This document shows, piece by piece, positions 32,801-47,800 of a stretch of 64,000 nt of DNA; the first letter of the stretch is position 1; every line of letters begins with the position of its first letter. The stretch is from Acanthaster planci (taxonomy: Eukaryota; Echinodermata; Asteroidea; Valvatida; Acanthasteridae). The DNA lies in NCBI RefSeq assembly GCF_001949145.1, contig NW_019091568.1, positions 111,003-175,002 of the forward strand. Reading direction: 5' to 3'. The notes beneath the pieces were generated by a model. That model saw nothing but the letters and a program-made list of their open reading frames with translations. It made no database searches and had not been told where the DNA came from. Made by a program: the position numbers and the translations under genes.

Positions 32801-35572
32801 TCTATTTTGGAGGGAAAAAAAAGGTTTGTTTTCCCTGGTGGAATTTTTTGAGTAAGCTCAAGTGCTGTGTCAGGCAAGTTGCACAATAAAAGGTTACTGA
32901 AAGTTACACAAGAAAGGACTCAAATTCAGCCATTTTACCAGTGTTCTTTCCACTAGAAACTGTTGGAGTTCATGTGCCCCTTCATTTCAGTAACATTGTA
33001 ATATGACCATGATTTCCCAGCATAAGAAATCGTGGGTACAGAACTGCAGTGGTTCAGAAATGAGCTACTAAATATTGTGAAGTCCATGCTGAAAAATTAG
33101 GCGTGCAAAAGAGCATATTTGATGGTTAGCGTGGAGCCATTTTGAAACTGAACATCGAGTCTTCTTTTAGCAGTGATACAAGAGATACTGAGCAGATATT
33201 TTACGCAAAACTTTGTTTTATTCGAAGCTACCATGTGTAATGCTATTGACAGCTACATTTCTCACAGCATGTGGGGAGAGAGGGCTACTGATGTGGAGTG
33301 CCCCGATTGGACAGTTTGTGTTGTGATAACTTCTATACATGCTGTGATTGGTTGCCATTCAGCTCATGGGAGCGGTCTGAGTCAAAGCTGGCAGACAAGA
33401 ACAAAACATCCAAACCTAATCTTTGGAGCCACAAAACTTATTTGAAAGTTACGACGAAATTGCATTGAGCAACCATCCACTCAAGCTTTAAGCAGCAACT
33501 TGCCAACTTTAAAAGGAAACCTACAAATGCCTCCCAGATACAAGAATTAAATTATTGAAACAAACAACTACCGGTAAGTACAGGCCTAAAGTATATCTAG
33601 CTGCTTACATACTGGGCTGCACAACTGGTATCCAAATCAAAGTACAAGAGTTTGTTTCACACTTGCTTTCACTGTGTGACAGGAATTATGCCAAAAGAAA
33701 TTTTTAAAAACTTGGCACAATGAAATACAGAACTTTTTCAAAGTAAAATATTTCCCTTCACCAAACTGAATCTCGCCCAAAAATTAATCACATGCACCAA
33801 TCGCCTGTTTCTTTTCATAAAATTCTCCTAGCGATACAAAATGGTACAATGTGGGCACCACCATTTTGTATTACATGTACATGTAAAAGTTCTGTATGTA
33901 CAATTCATATTTACAAAGCTTCCTTTTTTGTACAGATCAAATCAGTCAACAGTTTCACACGTGCATATAAACTGGAATTTTCCTCAAGATTTTTATTTTT
34001 TACACTCGAACTAAAAAGGAAATTATTTTGTCATTTTTGGTGTATAATGGAGAAAGACGGCATGAATTAAAAAAAAAAATCAGCATCAAAACGTGGATTC
34101 CAAAGCAGCTAGGCTGTCTGGCTCCCTAACTCTAAGAGAAAATGCAGTCACATGTGGCACGGGCATCTTGACTATACACATCACAGCTCGTTGTAAAGCC
34201 GGGCCTAAATTTCACAGAGCTGCTCAGTGGGAAAATTTTTTTATGTGCTAAGCAAAAATCACCCGGGAACCAGTCACCAAGAATATGAAATGCATGCCTC
34301 TCTGGCTGGATACCAGCTGTTAAAAGTTGAACTTCATTAAGGAGAGGTCCTTCAGACTTTTCAGATTACCTTGTTACATCAGGAATCTTGTATTGTCAGG
34401 AATGAAAACAATGAAAAAGACCAAAACACTTCCTTGTTTTAACCCTAACACTCCTCAGTCCCCCAACAGGTGAAGGATTGAGGAGTGTTAGGGTTAAGCA
34501 AGATGTACTAACAGTGCTCTTATTGACAAGGTTTGACTGTATTATCTGTGGTTAGCATTCTTCTGTGCCAAACAGCTGCAAGAGATTGGTGACTGTGACC
34601 TTTCCCCCCTTTTTTCATTGCATTAAAATCGGGACAACTGGCTTTTCAATTTTGGCCTCTCCTTGCGTATTGATCTTTACCACTTTGGAATACAGGTAGC
34701 AGAGAAATGCACACAGTACAAGTCAGACTTGATTGCAGTGATGCTGTTGAATATTGCCAACAACTGTGTGGGTGGATCTTTAAAGGACCACACTTTTGTA
34801 TGTCACATTGAGGAAAGGAAAAACTGAAGTGTATCTAAAGCAGTGAAAGAAAGGGCTGCAACAAAAATTTTGCTTTATGATAGCAAAGTCAAATTTTAAA
34901 AGCGTTAATCTTAAACAGTCCATGAAAATGCTTCTCATTTAAGTGTATGTACAAATATACTGTATATGGCTTTACAATTATCCTTTATAAGCCAAACAGA
35001 ATCACCTTTTTTAAAAAATAAGTTATTACTGGCAGCAGACAGATTTGAAAGTAGTGGCGGTGGAAGTGGAGGTCAGGTGGCCAGTACCCCCCTCCCTACT
35101 TTTTCGACTGGGGGACTTGGCCCCCATTTTTGGCAGATCCTGTAATGGGATGGGGCTTAATGATCGGCTTATTAATTGCTGATGCTTGATGGTATCATTG
35201 GACCCCTCCCTCTTTGAACATTATTCTGCAGTTTGAAAATATGAAAAACTACATGAAACAAATTCACTTGTGAGAGTATTTGAATATCATTTGAGCAATG
35301 CCACCAGAATTATACTCAGATGGAGACTTACTGATAAACTGGAGGCGTTGCCCAAATATGACATAAGATCATTCTGAGAAATGCTGTTTAGTTCTGGCAA
35401 GTTCCAACCAGTTCTAGCAGGTTCTATGATATGGTTCTAGACAGTTTCTGATCCATTAAGGAAAATAGTACTACAGGTACTGTATTTTCACAAGCATGCT
35501 TGCAACTTCAGAGCTGGACAGAACCAGTTCAGACCAGCTAGATCTTGTGAGAACCGGTTTGGGATTCACCCC
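29827..35572. other. Convergent 3' UTR region of MSH6 and KIF13
   Basis: No coding exon is seen in 5.7 kb. MSH6 runs in from the left and KIF13 from the right. A candidate MSH6 poly(A) signal is AATAAA at 30836-30841, followed by T/G-rich DNA. Candidate minus-strand signals are AATAAA at 30736-30741 and ATTAAA near 31075. If these are used, the two messages would overlap by a short stretch or nearly touch, and KIF13 would have a 3' UTR of 4.5-4.8 kb. Other contents are a G9 run near 30280, a 23-base palindrome at 32218-32240, TACATGTA palindromes at 32710 and 33872, a MITE-like fragment at 34203-34330 and a hairpin at 34439-34497. Confidence 0.5.
34439..34497. repeat. 19-bp perfect hairpin with 21-base loop
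   Basis: TTAACCCTAACACTCCTCA (34439-34457) is the exact complement of TGAGGAGTGTTAGGGTTAA (34479-34497). On the minus strand it falls in the likely KIF13 3' UTR, about 1.1 kb after the stop. It contains TTAGGG, but only once, so it is not telomeric repeat. Confidence 0.7.
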
Positions 35573-35862
35573 TCAGCTTTTTACCACTTTGTTCCCGTTT
35601 GGTGCTCTCCGGCTGCCTTGGTGCCTAGCATCTCCTGCCCCTCTCTCACCCACTCTGCCCTTGGTGGTGTTGGTCTTCTTTTCGATGCTGACTTTTCTCT
35701 TTGACGGGGGCTGCGTCCTGTCAACAGGGGCCACTGTTGTGATGGCCGGAGAGGATGCACTATGGGCCACAGAAGGGGAAAGGCGGTCTGGTCTGACAAA
35801 GATGCCATGCTTGGGTCGGCAGGTGAAATAGCGGACACCTTGGACACAGCCATTGTGTTTAC
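35573..35862 (-). CDS. KIF13 last coding exon: CAP-Gly signature and C-terminus
   Basis: It continues the domain with GKHNGCVQGVRYFTCRPKHG then IFVRPDRL, the CAP-Gly signature that binds the C-terminal EExxY/F motif of tubulin and end-binding proteins; the usual GKNDG reads GKHNG here. The following 65 or so residues are basic and P/S/R-rich, ending KVVKS and TGA. A C-terminal CAP-Gly is found in KIF13B and insect Khc-73 but not in vertebrate KIF13A. Confidence 0.95.
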
Positions 35863-38800
35863 CTAGTTGGGGGAAACCAACAAACACATTTTTCAAAAAA
35901 AGGGGATTCAACAAAACAAGAGCCAGCTTGGTGGACTTGAGAACACATTCACTCGAAAATATTTTGGAGACTGAGGTTTAAAGGCATGACATATTTTTGT
36001 AACTCTTTTAACAATCTGTTCCCTGGCATTCATGATTCTCAGAGGGCCAGGATTTCATCCACTTCAAATTAAAACAAAGCTGGCTGATAGTACCATTATC
36101 ATCTTTCCCCCTCCCTATCAAACTTACCAACAGCAGAGTCCAAAGCCACTCCAATCCAAATGCCAGGACGGAAGGCTGTATTTCCGGCAAACTTGACCAC
36201 TCCGCTTCTCGTCCCCCCGACGTCGACTCGCCCACCGATGCTCAGCCAGGAGGGTGTCTCATTACCCATGCTCTTGTAGGAGCCTTCCTGGCGGCTGTCA
36301 TATGATCCGTAGCTGAAGGTGTCATCCAGGTCACTGGCAGATGTTCCCGTCAGGCAGTCACTGTCCGTCAAGGAGAGCTGAGACAAGGTGTCCTCGTCCT
36401 GGGAATGGGATGACTCTCGGACAGGGTCAGGAGACGGGAGCAGCTCCTGAGAGGCGGCAGGAGTATCTTGAGATGATTGAAGGCCATCCCATGACAACAT
36501 CATGTTATTGTTGTCTGTGTCTTGGAGCAAGAGCTCCGGTGGACGGTCAAGGGCTGTGAGAGCAGCTGACTCCGGGCAATCCTGCTTCCGCACTGACTGG
36601 TGGTGGATAGGAATTGGTTTGGTGCTGGTCACCTCCTGAAGTTTCACCTCAAACTGAACTTTAACAGCTTCTATCACTTGGCCTGAGGCCAAAGACTGGC
36701 TGGCAGAACTTCTATCTAAAGTACTACCTGTTATTAAGTCCTTGGGTTCCACAACTTGTGTCTCAAGTCTACCTGATTCTCTAGTTTTGGCAAGAATGTC
36801 TGTTTTATCTAAGAGCATCTGATCACTTGGTGACAGTAAGGGGTGAACCCAACAGGCCTTTGGAGAGGACAAGTGACGCTGAAACTTGGTGCCTGAATCT
36901 CCCGGTTGTCTTGAAGATGTATGATTTTTTGTTTGAATGCTACTTGAAATTTCATCGGGGGTCACTGAAACTTCCAAGGCCTGATTTGCAGCATTTCTCC
37001 CAGATTTCTTTTTAACTACTTTTTGTGCCAAGATGCCATCCTCTGAATTTGGTTCAGATTCAAGATACTCTGCACTTCCATCTTGGTTTTTAGGAGTTTC
37101 ATTCACACACAAATTTGATGAGTTCTCAGTGAAGTTAGAGACTCTAGGGTTTTTTTCTGAAGAGCTTGGAGAGCCATTCTCTTTCCTTGGTGCTTCAAGC
37201 TCCTCAAATACAGCCCATTCATTATCAAAATTCTCTAAATCGTGTTGGAACAAGCTATGAAGAGACTTATGCAACTCTTGCTCCTGTGGTGAGAACAAGG
37301 ACATTTCAAGGTCTTCAGAAACTGTTCTCTTGAAAGACTTACTCTCTGAATTCAACTTGGCTCCTTGTAAACATTCTGAGGCTTCAGTGCGGTATGGCTG
37401 AAAAATAGCACGTGAGTAGGCTGGAGTTGGTTGCAGAAGTGGTACTGCCTTGTCGAAGTTGGCGGCAGAGCCATCTGGAGGTCTACTGTGAAGCTCTGGT
37501 TCAGCAGAGCCTCCAACATTAAGGTTGATAAATACTGAGTCTTCCTTCTGATTCTTAGAATTATCTTCAGAATCTTGGAGAGACTGATGCCCTTGTATGC
37601 TCGATTTGGCAGAGCAAGTAGATGACAGTGGATCTCCTGATACTGATGATGACGAGATTTTCCTGCATAAGGTTGGATGGTCTTCAAGGGAATCAAGACG
37701 TACTACTCCTAAAGGATCAAAAACAGGCAAAGCCTCAGACTGGGAATCAGCTTGTTTAGATTTCAAGGCTGATAAGGATTCACTGTCTTTTGTAGTTTCT
37801 GCAACAATCACTTCCAAATCTTGGGATGAAGAATCAACAGCTTTACCAAAGTCAATGAGGAAATCTAAAGGATCATCTGCCCTTGGTGAAAAGATGTCAC
37901 TCCTCTTAAACATCTTTTGCGGGGTGGATGTCTGATAGCTTTTAGTTTGTTCTCTAGAAGACCCATCCAACCTCAATCTACTTGATGATCCATCACTGTT
38001 CCTTGAATCCTGCCTGCTGACTCTCACTGGCTCATCACCAATGGTGAAAGTCCTTGGATTGGAGATCTCAGAGGAGTCCTCGAAGGACATCCTGAAGATG
38101 GCATCTCCAACCTCGGCCATGTCCCGATGATCGCTTGGGAGGAGAAGAGGCAGGGAATGATGCTGGTGGGGCTGCTGCTGAGAGGAAGACTTGGAGTGAA
38201 GCTGGGTGGAGTTGCCATGGTAACAAAGACTATCAACTAGGTCCGGCTGGAGAAAATTTTTGTAAAAATTAAAGATACCTCTCCAGAATACCCCAATAAA
38301 CTACAAGGTCTCACAACTACATGTACGTGCCATTAGTGATCAACGCGTTTTTGTTTGTTGCTAACCACACCCAAGCTTCATTATGTTTCTACATCAGTTT
38401 ATATGACCACAAACTCAAAAGTATTACTGCTTCCAAAAAAGAAGTACACAAATCACCATCTTTGGCAATACAGCATTTTGCAACATCCTGCATGAAGCGT
38501 TCCAATATTTAAAAACAAAAAAATTCTTCAAAAGCCACCAAAAAAGGAAGACAAAAAGTTCTAACAAAGTTCACGACATACCATGGACACACACAGAGGG
38601 CTAGATGCTACATGTACAAGCTGCGGCGTGCCTGGTTGTGATATGTGGTCAAAAGAACTGAATGTTAGTACTAAAGGAACAGAACTGGGGGGTTAGCATT
38701 GAACCGCAAAGGCAATAAATATCAACAAGGTGACACAGCAATTTACACCAGTGCAGAAAGGGATCCAAGCAAGTGCAAAACAGATCATATAACCACGCTC

Positions 38801-41800
38801 CAAAAGGAACAGAATTAGATTTTGGAAAATTTCAAAACAGAATCATTAATTTTGCCAAAATGATTTCCCCTTCACTGATTTTTTTTTTGTAAATGTGTTA
38901 ATTTCCTGAAATGACTTTTTTACCAAAGCAAGGTTAAGGGTCACTTCTCAAGTTCAAAGATAAGGAGGGAGAAAAAAAAACTGCTTCCAAATTTCAAACA
39001 TTTTCGCCAGCAAATGCCCACTTTTCTAGCATTTCCCTCACCCATGATTAACTTGCTTTCCAGGCTGGCTTCAAAAATCCAATAAACATTCATTCTAACT
39101 CTGGGAAAAAAATTAATTACTGCAACATTTAAACAACATTCCACAATATACAGCCATTTACAAGCAATAACACATGTGAACACCAAACGACAAAACTCTT
39201 GTTAGATATACACGTCTAAAATTTGATCAAAATGATTACGACTTTTGGGAGTAACATGCCAGTATTCGGCACATAACCTACCTTGCGTTTACTGGCAGCG
39301 TCAAGCTCTCTGCTCTGCTCTTCACGAACAGGTCGCAGGGATTTGACCCCTTTGGAATAGGTCACAGGTCGCAGCCCCACAGGACTGCTGAGGTAGACGT
39401 GGGGCGACAACCCGGGGCTGTGCGTGGGACTCATGCTGACAAACTGGTGATGCTGTGGGCTACTGCTGTAAGGGCTACTACCATAGGGGTACACCCCGTA
39501 GACGTCCGGCTGGTAGGCGGAGCCAGAGATGATGTAGGTGTTCTGGTCCGTCAGGAGGAGGGAACGGGGCCGAGCAGGCTTCGCTGCCAAGTAGGGGATC
39601 GGACCGCCCAAGGAGCCGGGGGAAGGGTTGGGGCTGAGGTTACGTAGACTCTCCGAACGGATCAACTGCGTGAAGGGAAACGGGGAATGGCAGGGAGGGG
39701 GGATTTGGTCGGTTGTTAAGGATTATTAATAAAAGAATCCATACGGGGGAATCTGTTGGATGCACACATGCAATGTGGTGCAAGTACACGTGGGGTACAA
39801 TGAGTCAACAAGTAATTCAATCATCACACATTTCCAAATAATATAAAAAAAGAACAAAATCATTCCATTCATTGTCAGGCAAATCACAAGTCATGACAAT
39901 AATTATGGACAATTTTTGTCAATACAATAACAATACAAGAAATATACACAAAATGATCCACATAAAATACAGCCAACGCAAGGGAGCAAAAGCGAAATGA
40001 AATCAAATGCACATCAAGAAATAAAGAGGTGATTCAAGTGTGTTTCCATGGTGACAGGAGGGCAGTTTTTTTATTCCAAATGTTGGGATTGATTGCAAGA
40101 GAGAAGATAAAAAAGAAAGAGAAGAGGTGGAAAAGACTGAGATTAGTTTTGACGAGCGGGCAATCTTGACTACTAAGGGGATTAGATTTGACGTACTAGT
40201 TGCCATTTCTGCCTCCCAGTTTTGGGTACATGTTTCTTTAAACTACAAGTTTTTTGAATTGAAAATTTCTCCAGGTGTTGTAGCAAAGCATTGTACTATG
40301 ACTTTAAGAAGCTAACTTCAAAAACACAGGACAAAAATCCCTTCTGCCAGCCATTTTCCTTCATTTTATCATTTCTAAGTTCAAACAATTTGAATAACTG
40401 GATGCAATTATCACAGGGACAGATGTATTGAAAAGTTTATTCATATGCTTGAAATACTCTTTACAAAACTGACTTGAAAAAGATATTCACCCCTGTCAAA
40501 AATTCCCAATGCCCGACAAAAAAAGTCCACAAATTGCAGTATTTCTGTTCACAGTAGAATAAATGCAAAAAAGGAATAATAAAACACTTGCAATAGAAAT
40601 ATCAGTCAAGAGTTATTCAGTGAGACTACGACTGAGGTTCAATCTCCGAAGTGAGGTAAACCGACCACAGGATGCGGGGAGGAAGTGAGCAAGAGAGAAG
40701 AGGAATGAGGGATGATTCTGATTAGATTATTGATTAGTATTAATGGAATTATGGGGGAATAGAGAAGAAAGGACAAAAAGAGACTGTGTTAAGTCTCTGT
40801 GTTAATAGCAGCTGGTGTCAGCCATGATATTTTCTACAGTTAATTTTTCTTTTGTGTTTGAATTATTGGTGAACTTTTCTTTGTTAAAGTTACGGTTTCT
40901 TGAGTTAAAGTGACATCCAGAATAAGCAGAGATCTACCGTCAAATATTCAAGGAATAAAAGTTATTGCTGATGAAATGAGGATCTGACGTACCAAATTGT
41001 GGAAAAGTTGTGGATGTGCATATTTTGGATTAAAGATACTTATCAAATCTAAGTACCAGCTTATTAATAATTTGCAAATGTTGTCAACATTTGATGGAAA
41101 ATACGGACTGATGTAGTGTCAAGGTTTGCAATTCATGATTTTCAAGTGATTGATTGTGATTTACAAAAGCCACAGACGTCGGCCATCCAATTCTAATTCT
41201 ACATTTTGGGGGAAATTTGGCACAAGGAATCTCACTGGCTGTGACATCACAAGAATGCTTGGCAATGTGAGTGCAAAATACTGTGAACAAATGCTTTCTA
41301 AAGTCTACGACTTGGTTCACACCCCACTGCGACACTTGCACCAACAGAGGTGAGGGGAAAACGGTTTGTCACGGTCACAGATCATGCATCAAAGCCTACT
41401 CAGGAAAAGGAATTGGCTAAAAAACAGGGAGGGTTTTTACTCTTTGGCGAGTCATAAGGCTCATTTCTGGTATAAATAGGCTCAAGGGATACATGTAGAA
41501 AGTTTAGCAAAACTGAAACTTCTGTCAAATCAGAGTGCAAAGATGTCCACAGATCCTTCAAATACATGTATGTTCTGTCTTTTTCACAGCAATGCTGGGA
41601 ATAATTTTTGTGCTTAGAAGTATTTCTTGCGCCAAAACCTAGAATCAGCTTATATTTTAATAATCTTATGTTGCTGGTGGTTATTTCTTTCATTAGAAAT
41701 ATTTCTGTGACGTGGCTAGGGATATTGGAGTAAAGACAAAAATGACATGAAAAGTAAAAGTTCAGGATTACTCACCCTAAAATCATCATCAAGCGCATCC

Positions 41801-44800
41801 ATGGATCTACTGGTGTCAATGGAACGGGACATTGCACCCTGAATAAAGGAAACATTGATGAAAGCCAAATTATTACTTTCTTTGTAAGTTTATCAGTAGC
41901 TCCATTGCTACGGAAGTCCATTTGGGGAGACACAAAGGAGTGAAAACGCACAGAAACATGTAATGACAGGCTTTTCCTGACTTTCCAGAACCTTCTATGA
42001 ACTTCAAAACGCTTCAAAGGAATATGTACAAATTCCTAGCTTTTCCAAGACTTCCACAAACTTCCTCAACACTGCAGCAAGATCATGTACAGAATTCTAA
42101 ACCATGTGAATTTCCAGCTGCTTCCATGAACTTTCAGAACCTTCCATATTAACAAGTTCAAAATTTCAGGGCTTTCCCAGACATTCAGAAATTCCAGAAC
42201 CCCACACTTACTGGTATATTGGGCACGCTGGCTGTCTTCCTAAGATTCCTGCCCCTGGATGCCAGCTTCTCCTTGATTACCACCTCCTGTCTGAGCCTGT
42301 CAAGTGCCAGGATGCTTTCCACTGCTGACACGCCCCGCGTGTACTTCTCAATGTACGTCTCGCCGTCCGAGGACGTCGTATTCTCCTCTGTCCCGGAACC
42401 GGCCATCAGGGCCAGTGATTCCCTGTCCTCCGGGTCCTCTGATGCCTGGATAAAAAATCTCTCTTTACTGGGTAGTCCCTTTCCTCTTCTCCATTATAAA
42501 GGACTTTGTGGAATTGTGGAACCCACATCTTATTGATGAAACAGTAATTCTGAACCTGTGTTGTTGTTGATTTCAATCGACTACTTTGCACTGTACCGGT
42601 CTATGTAAGAATGTACACTAACAAACAAGCACACACACACAAAATTGAAACGTTTTGAGTAGTGAGTGTGCAACTGTGAGTATTCAGTGATCCGTATGGG
42701 TACAAGAATCGATATAATGCAAATACTCACACATGACTATTGCTGAAAAAAACTGCTTTGAGAACATCAGCCATTTTCAGTGTGGGATACAATTACCTAC
42801 AACTGTTTCCTCACGCTTGAACTGCTTAAGAAAGTTTGAGTTTCTGTTGCTTTATTTAGTCTTACCTTTGGAATGTTTGAGACAATTTCGTAAGTTACAC
42901 CACAGGACTGGACTGAATCCTGGAAGTGAACAATCACAACAAAAACAGTAAGAACTAGTTGTACAAAAATTTACAAATGTAAAATCTACAAATAATTCAT
43001 AAGATCCTGAATATTCATAAATAATTCATTAACCCAGATTACTGCTCATGGAAAACTTTTCAATTATTTCAAGTACATTCGTGAGAAAAGTCAGTGATTT
43101 TAGGACCAAGCTATTCGAAAATACATTTTGCATACAATCTCACTATCCTAAGCACACTCATGAAGAATTTACAAACCAACAACCTATGACCATGCAGAAG
43201 AGATTGTAAAAACTTTGCTATCTCATGCATATTAATGAGGAACATAAAAAAGAGCTGCAAGCTGCGATGAGACGGGGCTTACCATCCTGCCCATCTTCTT
43301 CTTGATGGTGGAGGTGATACCCTGCTTCTTGTAGATGTTAACGCAGATGCGTTTTCGGAGCACCAGCTCCATTGTTGCCGGGTGGCTGAGCTGCACCACT
43401 GCCTTGACAATCAGGTAGATCCGCTCATTGGGGCTTGTCACACGGTTGAGGTGAGGCGAGTCATGGATGGAAGAATCCCAGGATGCAACGGCACATACCT
43501 GTGAGGGAATCGACATCAAGAAATGTGACTGGGTCAAAGAATAAACTATGATTTACTTCAACGGCGACAATGACCAAGGAAACAAATATTGATAAATCTT
43601 ACATTATAATATTCAAAAACAGCTAATAATGCTGTACGTTTCATTGCTTTATATGTTTGACATTTGAAATTCCCGAGGCAAAAACTTTTTACCAGCGTTC
43701 TAGCCAGGATGAAATTAAAGGATAGGGGCATCTGCCCGACGTACCGGATACAGCAGGGGCAGGGGAGGTGGCTGGATATTATTTGACACCCGAGGGCGCT
43801 GTTTAACATTTATTACGTTAAATATAACAACTTTGTTTTAACCACTTCCTACCGGGGAGCCCGGTTTCAGCCACTGTGTGTTTATACGCGTGTCCAGGGT
43901 CTCCGAAATCGGACAAAGGGAACTGGGCCTTGTAACAAAAGACCGCTCTCGATACAAAAGAACAGGCTGCTGGGCATTACCGACATTTTTTCACTCTCAA
44001 TAGTAGAGAAAATCCAGCCTTGTTTTGAAACAGTATACCATGGTTTGGGGCATTTAGTGTGAGTGGATTACCACCAAGGACAAAAGCGCTCCACCACCGC
44101 AGCGATAAGCCACAAAACACTACTGCATTCTAATCTTGCCCCTATTGAAAAGAGGTCAGCAGTGCAATGTGCCAGGTTCGTGAACAAAAGAAAGTTACAT
44201 AACACCGCACAATCTGGGCTCTTTTTACAAGGCTGCAGGCCTGGCTGAAATACTCGGGCGTCAATGGATTTTGTCTGTCAGACTAGAGTGGCCACCAGAC
44301 AGTAATTCATTTGGGTGTAAACGTCTATTAATTGAAAGGATGAATTTTGGAAGAATTTTGAAAACTTGAAAAAGTCCCAATTATATGCACTGCATTTTTT
44401 AAACCACCGGCAGCAAGCAGTTAAGCTCGCATTACCCCATTCTGTGTCATTCAGTCATTGTAAAAAGCAAAATTGTCAGTTTTACACCGACTTCTACTCT
44501 TTTCTCTACTTTTTTTAGAATGGGGATGGGGGCTTCGCTTTGTGGTTTTGTTGTGCTGTTGCTAAGGAAAGGGGCAAATGTCTTATAAACTATGGGATAT
44601 CTGATCCACATTTCATTACTGCACAATTGTATTTTACATGTGCTTGTTCTGGTTTAAAAAGCTCCATGGTACGAAATTGTTTTAATGTGCATCAATGAAA
44701 AAAATCTGCTTAATAGGCCTACACCTCTGTTTCATTTTCTTTTTGAAAAACTTCAATCTGAATAATTTCTCGGGGTTTTAAATCAACATGTATGATTATT

Positions 44801-47800
44801 CTTAACTTATTATTAACTTAATTCAACCAGGCCGTTACCATTGTTTGTACCCTCTTGCAAGGTTGTAAAACTTTTGTCAACAAGAATATAAATCACATGA
44901 TCATTCCAAACTTGTTTTCATTATCACAAGGTTAGATGTTTTTTCCCAAAAATAATGAAAAGTTTGGTCACAAATAACGAACATACACGACCAAAAAATA
45001 AATGAGAACGATCAATGATACCGAAATTATGAAGGCAAATGCTCTGTTCAAGCACCTTCCTCCATGGTTCAAGATATGAAAACACAAGACTGTGCATGGA
45101 TATGGGCTGCCATGTGGTACAGTACTATGCATGCACCAGCCACTGACACCAATGTGTGTGTGCCACGGTCTTACCAAAAAACGTCCGCATGAACCACGAC
45201 AAAGTACATGTACATCAAAATAACCATAAATTTAGAAGAAACTACAGAGAAAGGAAGACTAAGTTTTGTGGCAAGTTAGTTGTAGCTTATTTCGATTAGT
45301 TTTCGAGTTGAAAGGTTTGGGCATGGTTCAGGCAACTACTATGCTGCCAGCCATCGCGGCTGTGCACAATATCCGGAGCTGTATTCCGGCTCCAGACCCG
45401 TCTTATCTTGTATTACATGTACCTTGTCAGCGACACGGCAGGAACCAGTATTGTGCATGCCACGCGTACGTGATGTCTCCACAGAGCTGTGAAAACTTGT
45501 GTGTACCTACACATAGCTACATGCACATGCCGTGCTGAGGAAGATTTGTTTGATTTCGGTGCATTTTAACAATATTCTGGTGACTTTTCGTCGGTGTTTT
45601 TAAAGAAATTTTTGCAAATCTCTGATTATAAATCTTCTTAAACTTAATATCAGCAACTCTTCCCCCGGAAAATAGAAGCGTATCAGGGGATTTTAAGCGT
45701 GTCAGGGTTATCTGATCAGCGTATCGGCCCGATATTCTTTTGAATGCCTAGCTAGAATGCTGCTGTTTACCAAGAAATGAAAAATGATGGACTGTGTGTC
45801 AAACGGGTCTTCTCCAAATCTCATCTCCCACTGACATTTGCTGACTTTCCATTTTGCTGTGCTGAAAAAAAGTCCCTCAAGAGAAGGCTGAGGAAATTGG
45901 AAATGAAAAAGTTTGAATAATGGACTTACATCTTTTTCACAGTACTTGACGATAGGAAGGTTGAACATTTTATTCCCGTGTTCTTTGGGTAAGATGGAGT
46001 TGTAGCCAGCTGCATTCATGCCTTCCAGTCCGCCGGATGTGCCCATGTCATCCGCTGAAAACAAACAATGTTGTTAATGTAGGAAAGTGGGTTTCAGAAG
46101 TCAGTATTATTATGTGGCACAGTGCCCAACTTCTTCTGAATGTCTAACAGACACCTGTGAAGACATTGTGGTGAGTCTGTGAAGTCCGCCTTTCAAGTGT
46201 GGACACCACACACTGACTATCTTGTGAACTGAACATCACCACAAAAACTAACTTGCCACTCAGAAATAGCATCTCTATAATTTCTTTACATTTTCATTCC
46301 ATTGTGTCACCGTGTCTGCCCCTGTTGGATGACTATTTAGATCATAGTGTGTTGCTATGACCATGTCCAAACATTCGCACTTCGTTTGGCGGGTTCATTT
46401 CTGAGAATTGGAGTTCAGAGATCAGGGTTTTAGACATTTAGGCCTTGGAATTAAGTAAATTTGTTCTTGAATCAGTTCATTCAAACTCATAATTAAAACT
46501 AAAAGTTTATCTGAAATAACAATAGTTGTAACATCCTTGGAACAAATACATTTGGACTCCTTCTTTTACTCCATCTCTTTGTCTTTGTTGCCTTGGCATC
46601 CATGGACCAATAATTTAAGCACACTTCCCTGAAGGCCTACTGCTAAATTAATATTACAAAAACTAAGAAAAATAATGTTGAATCCATCATTTTACATTTC
46701 TAACCAGACAGCTGGACAGATATAATTTTCATTAAAGATCTTTAGTAAACTATTCACATTATGTCTAATGTCTTTTTAAATTCTTCATGAAATGAGGAAT
46801 TGTGTGCCAAAGGTTTGAAAAATACAACAGATCACATGCCCATGAATAAGACATGTTTCAATGAATGTATACCGGTACGTCCAATAATGATAACTGCAAG
46901 ATTACAGTTACTTTTTGGCCTTCTTCCTCTGTTTTCCCCTATTTTGAATGATCTTACCTTGGAGATCCAAGAACAAAACTGGTATATGGGTCTCCATGCC
47001 GACCGGCGGCTTCCAGTTGGCAGGCGCACCCGGTATTCCACTCCCCGGTGCCGGCACCAAGACTGCATTCCTCTCTTCTGTCAGAGACACCCATTGGTTG
47101 ATCAGGCTGGCCTCCCTTTCATAGTCCTTCTGTGTCTTACCTGTTTGAGAACAGTTTCACTGTTGTTACAACTTGTGATCTTGATAATATGGTGTATTTA
47201 ATAGTGCAGTTCAACACCAACAGACTTTTATTTTTTCTCTTCGTCAGGCCTACATTCTTACAGCTGTCTCAGCTTCCCGGGGAGCATACGACTCAAACAC
47301 AGCCATTTCGGGTGCAAACCGATAAACAAACACAGTGACCAGACATGCAACTTTAACATCGACAAAAATGAGGCCATTCCAATCTTTACAAGACTTTGTA
47401 CAGTGTTTTATAATTTTCAGTGGCATGAGTGGGAAGTGGAAAACGAGGAAAAGTTGCATGCCTACATTTACATGTATTCCTCTTGGGTAAAGAGAGACAA
47501 GAAGGGATAAAGTGGCTTGCCTAAGGATGCAACTTGTAACTAGCTTCTGAATTCAAACCTGTGACCCTATGATCAGCAGTTCCCAACACTAACCACTGAG
47601 CCACATCCCTCCATGCTCTTTTGAAGCCGTGATATTGAGAATCCCAATGGTACCCAAAAGGTCAAGACAACAGTGGGAAATGTTGGTTGCCAGGCACTCA
47701 ACCTACCCTGCTTGTCCATAATCCGCTTGATCTGGTCATCAAGGTACTCGTGCCGCCGCTTCAGCGCATTAGACCATCGCGTCCGCAACCGGTTCAGATC

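Noticed and set aside
38099-38120. ATG at 38120 as the start of a separate minus-strand gene of 673 codons
   Set aside because: The frame is open upstream to an acceptor at 38246 in the correct phase and continues into the CAP-Gly, so it is an internal KIF13 exon.
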